Source of the DNA: Lachnospiraceae bacterium
Lineage (GTDB): Bacteria > Bacillota > Clostridia > Lachnospirales > Lachnospiraceae
NCBI GenBank assembly: GCA_021199395.1
Contig: JAJQIE010000257.1
Span: 1-12,645, forward strand
DNA: 12,645 bases
Direction of reading: 5' to 3'
Every line of letters begins with the position of its first letter. Positions within the stretch are counted from its first letter, which is position 1. The notes beneath the pieces are model-generated. The model made no database searches. It was not told the origin of the DNA and was given only the letters and a program-made list of their open reading frames with translations. This document shows, in pieces, positions 6,139-12,645 of the stretch. Made by a program: the position numbers and the translations under genes.

Positions 6139-6167
6139 TTGACATGAAATGAATCATACGATATAAC
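6139..6167 (+). promoter_or_regulatory. Strong SigA-type promoter of the lipid/glycosyl operon
   Basis: A consensus TTGACA (6139-6144), 17-base spacer and TATAAC (6162-6167). It lies 114 bases before the first acyltransferase start and about 50 bases after copy C, leaving a leader of about 105 bases. No further promoter of similar quality was noticed between the following genes. Confidence 0.75.
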
Positions 6168-6281
6168 ACGTCTATAACAATAAAAATCTCTTTGCCAATG
6201 GGAAATTAAATTAAAAGGCTGAAAAAAGAAAATGTAATGGGTTAGCGGATGCGGTGTAGAAACAACAGGGAGAATTGAGAA

Positions 6282-7091
6282 ATGCGTAGGAAGCAGAGCG
6301 GAACCATATATTACTACCGGAATTATACGGATGATTTCGTGGAGAGCGCCTGTCAGGATAAAAGGTTGCCGAAGGATTATCGTTGGGTACACCAGAATTT
6401 CTTTTATCGCCTGATTTCTACCGTGCTCTATGGTTTAGCGCTGATATTTGCGCTGATTTATTGCAAATTGGTACTACGTATTCATGTGGAAAACCGAAAA
6501 GTAATGAAAGCTGCCGGAAAGACGGGCTGCTTTCTGTATGGAAACCACACGCAGCCTATGGGAGATGTATTTGGCCCGACGCTGTATTGCTTTCCCATGC
6601 GGATATGTACCATTGCCAGTCCGTCGAATTTGGGAATTCCGATCATTGGAAGGCTTCTCCCTATGCTGGGCGGCCTGTTTATTCCGGATTCCATGGGACA
6701 GATGAAGAAATTTATGGAAGCGGTTCGGTACCACATAGAGAAAAAACGGTGCATTGTTATTTATCCGGAAGCGCATGTCTGGCCCTGGTGTACGTTCATC
6801 CGACCGTTTCCGGCTACGGCGTTTCGATTCCCCGTACAATATCATGTGCCTGCCTTTTGCATGACGACAACTTATCAGAAGCAAAAGCATGGAAAGAAGC
6901 CGAAAATTGTTGTTTATATGGACGGACCGTTTTTTGCGGATCCGGGAAAGAATAAACGGGAACAGCAGATGGAGCTGCATGACAAAATATATGACTGCAT
7001 GAAATCGCGCAGCCAGGACAGCACCTGTGAATATGTTCGATATCAGAAAGAGAAGCATGCTCCCGCCGGGGATATCTTATCGGAAAGATGA
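6282..7091 (+). CDS. PlsC-like lysophospholipid acyltransferase
   Basis: 269 residues, typical for membrane-bound acyltransferases that move an acyl chain to lysophosphatidate or a related lipid. One hydrophobic helix lies at about 42-66. The catalytic block reads YGNHTQPMGD (86-95) and the later block IYPEAHVWP (160-168) corresponds to the PEG motif. The canonical HX4D is spaced H89-x5-D95, one residue longer than usual, so the donor or mechanism may differ; some clostridial relatives may share this. The ATG at 6282 follows AGGGAGAA. It is the first gene behind the promoter at 6139 and is followed after 52 bases by a GT8 gene. The fold is sure; the precise substrate is not. Confidence 0.82.
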   Translation: MRRKQSGTIYYYRNYTDDFVESACQDKRLPKDYRWVHQNFFYRLISTVLYGLALIFALIYCKLVLRIHVENRKVMKAAGKTGCFLYGNHTQPMGDVFGPTLYCFPMRICTIASPSNLGIPIIGRLLPMLGGLFIPDSMGQMKKFMEAVRYHIEKKRCIVIYPEAHVWPWCTFIRPFPATAFRFPVQYHVPAFCMTTTYQKQKHGKKPKIVVYMDGPFFADPGKNKREQQMELHDKIYDCMKSRSQDSTCEYVRYQKEKHAPAGDILSER

Positions 7092-7143
7092 GATCGTTCC
7101 TGCAAAATCCTGCTGACACAAGATAATACGAGGAGACGGATGT

Positions 7144-7977
7144 ATGAATGTCCTGTATTGCGGAGATAAGAATATAGAAGACGGACTGGTGATTTCTGTG
7201 CTGTCATTGATGAGAAACGTTTCGGAACCATTGCATATTTTTGTGATGACCATGAATCTGACGTATAAGACGAAGCATATGCTGCCGGTTTCCGGGGAAA
7301 CCATAAGCTATCTGGACGATCGTCTTAAAAAGCAGAATGAGAAGAGTTCGGCCGTCCGTATTGATGCCACAGAGCTGTTCCGCGCCGCGCCGCCGCTGGC
7401 GAATATGGAGACACGGTTTACACCCTGCTGTATGCTGCGGCTGTATGCGGATCAGATACCGGAATTGCCGGAGCGAATCCTGTATCTGGACAATGATGTA
7501 GTTTGCCGGAAGGGTTTTGTCGGATTTTATTATCAGGATCTGTCTGACTATGAACTGGCAGGAGTGCCGGATTATTATGGGAAATGGTTTTTCCGCAGGA
7601 ATCTGTTGCATATGGATTATATGAATTCCGGTGTTTTGCTGCTGAATCTGGCATATATCCGTGAGACCGGACTGTTTGCGCGGTGTCGTGACCTTTGCAG
7701 TGAAAAAAGGATGTTTATGCCGGATCAGACTGCCATCAATAAACTGGCTGATCGTAAAAAGCTCTGCAGCAGGGTCTACAATGAGCAGCGCAGGCTCCAT
7801 GAAGAGACGGTGTTTCAGCACTTTACTACCAGCTTCCGCTTTTTTCCCTGGCTGCATACACTGACAGTAAAACCATGGCAGATTGACCAGGTACATGAAA
7901 AGCTGAAGCTGCATGAATATGATGATATTTTGCAGGAATATATTGCTGTTATGGCAGAATTGAAAGGAAATGTTTAG
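7144..7977 (+). CDS. Family 8 glycosyltransferase, first copy
   Basis: 277 residues, short for GT8 (usually about 300-330). GT8 enzymes are retaining GT-A-fold transferases using a UDP-sugar and Mn2+. Seen here: the N-terminal strand MNVLYCGDKNIEDGLVISVLS, the metal-binding DND in YLDNDVV (D116, D118), MNSGVLLLNL (160-169), PDQTAIN (193-199), and a degenerate C-terminal QHF...KPW block (225-245) where other GT8 proteins have H-x-x-G/N-...-KPW. The start has GAGGAGACGG upstream. It sits between an acyltransferase and a second GT8, so a lipid or cell-surface acceptor is plausible, but sugar and acceptor cannot be read. It is more diverged and shorter than the next gene. Confidence 0.88.
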   Translation: MNVLYCGDKNIEDGLVISVLSLMRNVSEPLHIFVMTMNLTYKTKHMLPVSGETISYLDDRLKKQNEKSSAVRIDATELFRAAPPLANMETRFTPCCMLRLYADQIPELPERILYLDNDVVCRKGFVGFYYQDLSDYELAGVPDYYGKWFFRRNLLHMDYMNSGVLLLNLAYIRETGLFARCRDLCSEKRMFMPDQTAINKLADRKKLCSRVYNEQRRLHEETVFQHFTTSFRFFPWLHTLTVKPWQIDQVHEKLKLHEYDDILQEYIAVMAELKGNV

Positions 7978-8017
7978 GTAAGATTTTATTTTCAGATTTA
8001 GAAAGGATGACGATAGT

Positions 8018-9112
8018 ATGGAAAAAACCGTAGTTCCCATTTTTTTTACAGCTGACGAGAGTTATGCTCCCTGGTTGGATTGCGCAATCCGTTCGATGGA
8101 GGAAAACGCTTCCGAAGCATATAAATATCAAATCATTGTCCTGCATCAGGACTTGTCGGAGGAGAGTCAGAGAAGGATCGCTTCCGGTGTGTGCGCCCCC
8201 TTTGAAATTCGCTTTATCCCTATGGAAAAAGAACTGTCAGGTATTACCGACCGGACGGAAAACCGGCTGCGGTGTGATTATTTTACACTGACGATTTACT
8301 TCCGGCTGTTTATCGCAGACCGATTTCCGGAGTATGACAAGGGTATTTATTTGGACAGTGACATTGTGGTGCCGGGTGATATTTCTGAGCTGTACCGGAT
8401 GGAATTGGGAGATAACATCATCGGAGCCTGTGCGGATCGTTCCATCATGCCGGTTCCTGAACTGGTAGAGTATGTAGAAAACGCGGTTGGTGTGCGGATT
8501 GACCAGTATATCAATTCTGGCATTCTGCTGATGAATCTGAAAAAGATGCGGGAAGCAGGATTCTGCGATCATTTCCTTCATTTGCTGCATACCTTTCATT
8601 TTGATTGTCTGGCACCTGACCAGGATTACATCAATGCGATGTGCAATGGCAAAATCGTTTATCTGGACGAGGCGTGGGATGTAATGCCGCCGATGGGTGG
8701 AAAAGAAGCGGAAGTACAGCAGAACGGGAAACTCCCCCTCACGATGGTCTCCGCTTCCGCTCCGGTCGGTGCTAAACGCCTGCCACTGGCAGGCAGCACC
8801 GGCGGCAAATCGGGCAGCCAACTGAATTGTGCTTCGCACAAGGCTGCCATTCCAAAATTGATCCATTATAATCTGTTCCAAAAGCCCTGGTGTTATGACG
8901 ATATACCATATGAGGAGTATTTCTGGGACTGTGCAAAGCAATCTCCATTTTATCAGGATATCCTGCGCTTTAAAGAGAATTATTCGGAAGAACAGAAAAA
9001 ATCAGATCAGACCTGTCTTGAAAATATGATTGCAAAAGGCCCTATGGTCTGCCGCCAGGAGGTTACCTTTCGCAGGATGTTTGAAAAAGGGGAACGGATT
9101 CGTATAGAGTAG
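8018..9112 (+). CDS. Family 8 glycosyltransferase, second copy, with in-frame repeat insertion
   Basis: 364 residues with all GT8 landmarks: N-terminal VPIFFTADESYAPWL, DSD in YLDSDIVV (D113, D115), INSGILLMNL (165-174), LAPDQDYIN (198-206), YLDEAWDVMP (215-224) and the metal/UDP-binding IHYNLFQKPW (282-291). Between DVMP and IHYN the family normally has only about 10-20 residues. Here about 42 extra residues (about 237-278) match palindromic element E, giving the sequence VGAKRLPLAGST. Without them the protein is about 322 residues, the usual length. The frame is unbroken and all catalytic motifs are kept, so the insertion is probably tolerated as a surface loop near the active-site His. The start follows AGAAAGGATGACG, 40 bases after the first GT8. 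Confidence 0.9.
   Translation: MEKTVVPIFFTADESYAPWLDCAIRSMEENASEAYKYQIIVLHQDLSEESQRRIASGVCAPFEIRFIPMEKELSGITDRTENRLRCDYFTLTIYFRLFIADRFPEYDKGIYLDSDIVVPGDISELYRMELGDNIIGACADRSIMPVPELVEYVENAVGVRIDQYINSGILLMNLKKMREAGFCDHFLHLLHTFHFDCLAPDQDYINAMCNGKIVYLDEAWDVMPPMGGKEAEVQQNGKLPLTMVSASAPVGAKRLPLAGSTGGKSGSQLNCASHKAAIPKLIHYNLFQKPWCYDDIPYEEYFWDCAKQSPFYQDILRFKENYSEEQKKSDQTCLENMIAKGPMVCRQEVTFRRMFEKGERIRIE
8727..8848 (+). repeat. Composite palindromic element, copy E, inside the GT8 gene
   Basis: Starts GGAAACTCCCCCTCAC, matching copies A1 and D. Hairpin 1: outer CGGTGCT (8767-8773) with AGCACCG (8795-8801), four-base bulge AAAC, inner GCCTGCCA (8778-8785) with TGGCAGGC (8787-8794). Hairpin 2: outer GGCAGCC (8813-8819) with GGCTGCC (8842-8848), seven-base 5' bulge, inner TTGTGC (8827-8832), TTC loop, GCACAA (8836-8841). 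Hairpin 2 has the same build as the end hairpins of A1 and D although most paired bases differ. The apparent host insertion is about 126 bases (42 codons). Confidence 0.78.
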
Positions 9113-9184
9113 TCACTGGAATCAAAAATGGGCGAATAATTCTTTATATTGAGAGATGAAAACGAATAGGGAGAACAGTTACGT

Positions 9185-10054
9185 ATGCTGATTGGCGGGA
9201 ATAAAGAAAAAGTGATTGCCAATATGAGGGATGCCGCAGAGCGAGGCGATTTAAACTGTAAGGTAGAGACGGACGATCCGGTTTTGCTTCGGGAGGAACG
9301 GGAGAAGATTGTCCGGCATTTTCTGGAAAATTATAGAACCTTCGGATACCGGTTTTGCAATGTGTGTGCGCGGGCGTTGACTGATACAGCCACCAGATGG
9401 CTGAACCGGGACACCAGGATTGAGGGACTGGAAAATATAAAAGAAATTCATGGCGGGGCGATTGTTACCAGTAACCATTTCAGCCCACTGGATAACACGG
9501 CAGTGCGGAAAGCGATGAACCGGGCAGGCTATCGGCGGCTGTTCATCGTCAGTCAGGAGACGAATCTTGCCATGAAGGGGTGGATTGGTTTTCTGATGAA
9601 TCATGAGGATATTATTCCGCTGGTGAATCATTCCGGGTATCTGCGAAACTATTTCTGCCCAATGATCCGGGAACGCTTAAAACATGGAGATGCGATTCTG
9701 ATCTACCCGGAGCAGGAGATGTGGTTTCATTATCGGAAGCCCCGTCCACCGAAACGGGGCGCATATTATTATGCGGCTGTCAACCATGTTCCGGTTATTT
9801 CCTGCTTTGTGGAGATCCGGGATCTGCCGGGCAAGGAAAATGAAGAGTTTCACAAAACACGTTATGTGATGCACATTCTCAAGCCCATTTATCCGGATCC
9901 GGATAAAAGCGTCAGAGAGAACAGCCAGGAAATGATGCGGCAGGATTATCTGCAGAAGGTGGCGGCTTATGAACTGGGCTATGGGAAAACTCTTACTTAC
10001 GATTTTAAGACAGAGGATATTGCAGGATGGATTCCGCCCGGAGAGAATGCGTAG
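9185..10054 (+). CDS. PlsC-like 1-acylglycerol-phosphate acyltransferase, second copy
   Basis: 289 residues. The catalytic motif is canonical here: SNHFSPLD with H98-x4-D103. Acceptor and later blocks follow: IVSQETNLAM (121-130), IPLVNHSGYLRN (144-155) and ILIYPEQEMW (171-180), the equivalent of the family's PEG motif, then KRGAYYYA. The N-terminus is polar with no clear membrane helix, unlike the first acyltransferase, so it may be peripheral. Its start is preceded by AGGGAGAACAG. The gene lies 72 bases after the second GT8 and 15 bases before the activase, consistent with one transcript. Two different acyltransferases in one run suggest acylation of two positions or of two lipid classes (inference). 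Confidence 0.88.
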   Translation: MLIGGNKEKVIANMRDAAERGDLNCKVETDDPVLLREEREKIVRHFLENYRTFGYRFCNVCARALTDTATRWLNRDTRIEGLENIKEIHGGAIVTSNHFSPLDNTAVRKAMNRAGYRRLFIVSQETNLAMKGWIGFLMNHEDIIPLVNHSGYLRNYFCPMIRERLKHGDAILIYPEQEMWFHYRKPRPPKRGAYYYAAVNHVPVISCFVEIRDLPGKENEEFHKTRYVMHILKPIYPDPDKSVRENSQEMMRQDYLQKVAAYELGYGKTLTYDFKTEDIAGWIPPGENA

Positions 10055-10069
10055 AGAGGAAGTTTTTAA

Positions 10070-12645
10070 GTGGAAAGTACAGACAGAGAACTCCGAATTG
10101 GAATCGATGTGGGTTCCACAACAGTGAAAGTAGTTATTACGGATGCCGGGACACAGGAGATGCTATATGCAAGATATGTTCGTCATAACGCGAGACAGAA
10201 AGAGACGGTTGGCAATCTGCTTGCAGAGGCGGAAGTGCAATTTCCGGATCAGCGGTTCCGCGCGGCAGTCTGCGGCTCCGGAGGCCGGACAATGGCCCAA
10301 AAGCTGGGCGTCCATTACATACAGGAAGTGGTGGCCAACTCGGCAGCGGTTCGGGCGCTGTATCCACAGGTAAAAACAGCTGTTGAGCTTGGCGGCCAGG
10401 ACGCGAAGGTCGTGTTTTTTTATTTCGATAAAGAGAAACAGCAACTGCAGACCTCTGACATGCGGATGAATGGAAGCTGTGCCGGCGGCACCGGCGCTTT
10501 TATTGATGAGGTAGCAGCACTGCTGAATGTGGAAACGGAACAGTTTGAAACCCTGGCGTCGCAGGGACAGACGGTTTATGATATCTCCGGTCGTTGCGGC
10601 GTGTTTGCAAAGACAGATATTCAGCCTCTGTTGCTTTCAGGGGCGAAGAAGGAGGATATTGCACTTTCCACGTTTCATGCCATTGCAAAACAGACGATTG
10701 GCGGTCTGGCGCAGGGACTGGAGCTGGCGCCGCCTATCATTTTTGAGGGAGGACCGCTGACATTCAATCCGACATTGATTGAGACATTTGCAAAGAGGCT
10801 CGGTTTAAAAGAAGGAGATATCGTGCGCCCGGAACATCCGGAAACGATTGTAGCTTATGGGACTGCCATTGCCATTGATCAGATTTTTCCGGAGGAAGAG
10901 GAAAATTCAGATACTGTTACCTTGCGGGAACTGGTGAAGCGGCTTGATGGTGTGGAAGAAATTCCTCCGACAGAGGATGAAAAGACGAGTCCTTTTTTCG
11001 GCTCAGCAGAGGAAAAGAACCTGTTCCTGGAAAGACATGGCCGGGAGCTGTATGAGACATGTACACCAGAACCAGTAAATGGAGAATTGCGGGTTTGGCT
11101 GGGGATTGACTCCGGAAGTACCACATCGAAGTTTGTTTTGATGGATGAAGAAGGTCGGGTGGTTGACCGTTTCTATGCGCCCAATAGAGGAGAAGCTCTG
11201 CTGGTAGTACGGGATGGCCTGATCGAAATGAAGCGAAAATATGACGCGCAGGGCATTCAGCTTCATATTCTGGGACTTGGCACGACAGGCTATGGGGAAA
11301 ATCTGCTGGCGCGGGCATTTGGCGCGGACTATCATACAGTCGAGACAGTGGCGCATGCCATGGGGTGCATCCATTACTATCCGGAAACCACATTTTTACT
11401 TGACATCGGCGGTCAGGACATGAAGGCAATCTGGCTGGAAGATGGCATTATCACGAACATCATGCTGAATGAGGCCTGCTCGTCCGGATGTGGCTCTTTT
11501 CTGGAGAATTTTGCTTCCGGTCTGCAGATACCGGTGGATGAGATTGCGGAGGCAGCTTTTCGCTCTGAGTCTCCGGCGAAGCTCGGCAGCCGCTGCACCG
11601 TGTTTATGAACAGTACGATTATAACGGAGCAGCGAAACGGAAAAAAACCGGATGATATCATGGCCGGACTTTGCCGCTCAGTGATTGAGAATGTGTTTAC
11701 GAAAGTCATTCGTATTTCTGATACAGTCCAGCTGGGAAAACATATTGTTGTTCAGGGCGGAACCTTCCGCAATCAGGCTGTGCTGCGCGCTCTGGAGGAA
11801 TACCTGGGAATGGAAACGCCCCCTCCTTACAGTCGGCGGATATCCCGCCCAGAGGGCGAGGATGCCACCCGGCGAGGGCAAGTCGCGCCGTCCATTAGGA
11901 GAAACGCTTCGCGTTTGGACGGCGCTGAGGTAAAGCTGGCACCTTATCCGGGGGAGATGGGAGCCATCGGCGCGGCTCTGGAGGTGAAACGTCAGATAAC
12001 GGAAGCGGGTTATCCGGACGGAAAAGAATCCTCTTTTATAGGATTTGACGCCCTGGAGAAATTCTCCTATGAGACGCGCAGCGGCGTACAGTGCACCGGA
12101 TGCGGAAACCGGTGCAGCCGCACAATCGCTACTTTTTCTACCGGAAAGACATGGGTATCCGGAAACCGGTGTGAGAAAGGGGCGGTTGTTGAATTAGGAC
12201 AGGATAATGAGAAAAGTGTTTCTGAGCGGGATGATAAAGAAGACGCAGGATTTTCATTCGGGCAGAACGGTGAAAAAGATGAGACTGCAGGATATGGACA
12301 ACAGAGTAAGGCAGACTATATAAAATTCGAGAAAGAACACAGGATAGCGTCAGAAAAATTAACAGGAAAACAGATAGAAAAGCACACAGAAAAGCTTACA
12401 GAGAAGCCTGCGGATTTATTTGCGGAACGAGAGAAACTTCTTTTTGAAGATTACCCGTACCATCAGGCAGCTCCGGATAAGGGAGAGGTGGTCGGTCTGC
12501 CCAGGGTGCTGGAATTCTGGGACAGTATGCCGTTCTGGAATACCTTTTTTCGGGCGCTTGGTTATCAGACTAAGTTTTCCCACAAAAGCACGCGGAAGCT
12601 TTACGAGCAGGGGCTGCAGTATGTAGCGTCGGATACGGTCTGTTT
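10070..12645 (+). CDS. Large 2-hydroxyacyl-CoA dehydratase activase-like protein, 3' end cut by window edge
   Basis: A GTG start (10070) behind AGAGGAAG begins a frame still open at the window end (858 codons; relatives reach about 1400). Module 1 is a BadF/HgdC-type ATPase: IGIDVGSTTVKV, ELGGQDAKV, NGSCAGGTGAF and CGVFAKTDIQ, with Cys137 and Cys176 placed 39 apart as in the [4Fe-4S] dimer of HgdC. Module 2 repeats it: GIDSGSTTSKF (345-355), DIGGQDMKAIW, EACSSGCGSF (C470) and C509, again 39 apart. A four-Cys segment (C675, C678, C682, C701) and a charged linker follow, then the start of the activase-related domain (GLPRVLEFWDSMPFWNTFF). Such proteins use ATP to fire electrons into radical dehydratases or reductases. 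Related proteins (plsA/plsR) were linked to plasmalogen formation in Clostridium perfringens, which fits the acyltransferase neighbours; that function is inference. Residues about 583-619 are repeat copy D, read in frame. Confidence 0.88.
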   Translation, partial: MESTDRELRIGIDVGSTTVKVVITDAGTQEMLYARYVRHNARQKETVGNLLAEAEVQFPDQRFRAAVCGSGGRTMAQKLGVHYIQEVVANSAAVRALYPQVKTAVELGGQDAKVVFFYFDKEKQQLQTSDMRMNGSCAGGTGAFIDEVAALLNVETEQFETLASQGQTVYDISGRCGVFAKTDIQPLLLSGAKKEDIALSTFHAIAKQTIGGLAQGLELAPPIIFEGGPLTFNPTLIETFAKRLGLKEGDIVRPEHPETIVAYGTAIAIDQIFPEEEENSDTVTLRELVKRLDGVEEIPPTEDEKTSPFFGSAEEKNLFLERHGRELYETCTPEPVNGELRVWLGIDSGSTTSKFVLMDEEGRVVDRFYAPNRGEALLVVRDGLIEMKRKYDAQGIQLHILGLGTTGYGENLLARAFGADYHTVETVAHAMGCIHYYPETTFLLDIGGQDMKAIWLEDGIITNIMLNEACSSGCGSFLENFASGLQIPVDEIAEAAFRSESPAKLGSRCTVFMNSTIITEQRNGKKPDDIMAGLCRSVIENVFTKVIRISDTVQLGKHIVVQGGTFRNQAVLRALEEYLGMETPPPYSRRISRPEGEDATRRGQVAPSIRRNASRLDGAEVKLAPYPGEMGAIGAALEVKRQITEAGYPDGKESSFIGFDALEKFSYETRSGVQCTGCGNRCSRTIATFSTGKTWVSGNRCEKGAVVELGQDNEKSVSERDDKEDAGFSFGQNGEKDETAGYGQQSKADYIKFEKEHRIASEKLTGKQIEKHTEKLTEKPADLFAEREKLLFEDYPYHQAAPDKGEVVGLPRVLEFWDSMPFWNTFFRALGYQTKFSHKSTRKLYEQGLQYVASDTVC
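11812..11925 (+). repeat. Composite palindromic element, copy D, inside the activase gene
   Basis: Starts GGAAACGCCCCCTCC and contains GCGGATATCCCGCCCAGAGG. It ends with the bulged hairpin: outer GCGCCGTCC (11885-11893) with GGACGGCGC (11917-11925), eight-base 5' bulge, inner AAACGC (11902-11907), TTC loop, GCGTTT (11911-11916), all perfectly paired. The host sequence is LGME / VKLAPYPGEMGAIGAAL on either side, continuous in relatives, so the net insertion is about 111 bases (37 codons, 11816-11926) with no frame change. It lies at the end of the second ATPase module, between the VVQGGTFRN helix and the last strand. Confidence 0.82.

Noticed and set aside
5886..6392. 168-codon minus-strand frame over copy C and the promoter
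   Set aside because: Overlaps the palindromic element, the promoter and the start of the acyltransferase; the peptide motif ACQWHAL is the reverse-strand reading of the palindrome.
7204..8040. 278-codon minus-strand frame opposite the first GT8
   Set aside because: Antisense shadow; the plus strand holds all GT8 motifs.
1073..11925. CRISPR array as the explanation of the repeated palindromes
   Set aside because: Copies are kilobases apart, differ in content, have no regular spacers, and no cas genes are present.
11685..11933. Stop at 11931-11933 as evidence that the activase gene is broken by copy D
   Set aside because: That stop belongs to another frame. The frame of the conserved protein passes through the element and continues to the window end.

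Overview
The window (about 12.6 kb, mid-GC) looks like a chromosomal segment of an anaerobic Clostridia, most likely Lachnospiraceae. The basis is the gene types (a PII-like regulator, a TetR-controlled two-ATPase ABC exporter, GT8 glycosyltransferases, a long oxygen-sensitive dehydratase activase), strong AGGAGG-type ribosome binding sites and A/T-rich consensus promoters. This is a judgement from protein style; no database was consulted.

Layout. Bases 2-526 hold the 3' part of a PII-like regulator. Bases 527-1540 are a gene graveyard: a truncated and frameshifted XRE regulator remnant on the minus strand, two terminator-like hairpins, and a compound palindromic repeat (1073-1330). Bases 1539-1895 (minus) are a shrunken ferredoxin fragment behind a TetR-family regulator (1919-2512, minus). 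The TetR gene is divergent from an operon of two ABC ATPases and one six-helix permease (2684-5678). Its consensus promoter (2613-2641) sits beside an inverted repeat that could be the TetR operator. A 603-base gap (5679-6281) holds a hairpin array, a second palindromic repeat and a strong promoter (6139-6167). That promoter drives a co-directional run: acyltransferase, GT8, GT8, acyltransferase, and a large two-module 2-hydroxyacyl-CoA dehydratase activase-like protein that runs off the right edge.

The run from 6282 to the end reads as a membrane-lipid locus: two PlsC-like acyltransferases, two sugar transferases, and a protein of the architecture linked to plasmalogen (vinyl ether lipid) formation in anaerobes. 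The lipid role is inference.

The most interesting signal is a family of GC-rich composite palindromic elements, seen four to five times: 1073-1215 plus 1216-1330, 5943-6090, 8727-8848 and 11812-11925. Copies share a GGAAA-start edge (three share GGAAAYKCCCCCTC) and two hairpin modules whose paired bases change together between copies. Two copies lie inside conserved genes and are read through in frame, adding about 42 residues to a glycosyltransferase and about 37 to the activase without breaking them. This resembles the protein-inserted palindromic elements of Rickettsia in behaviour, but I know of no named family with these sequences.
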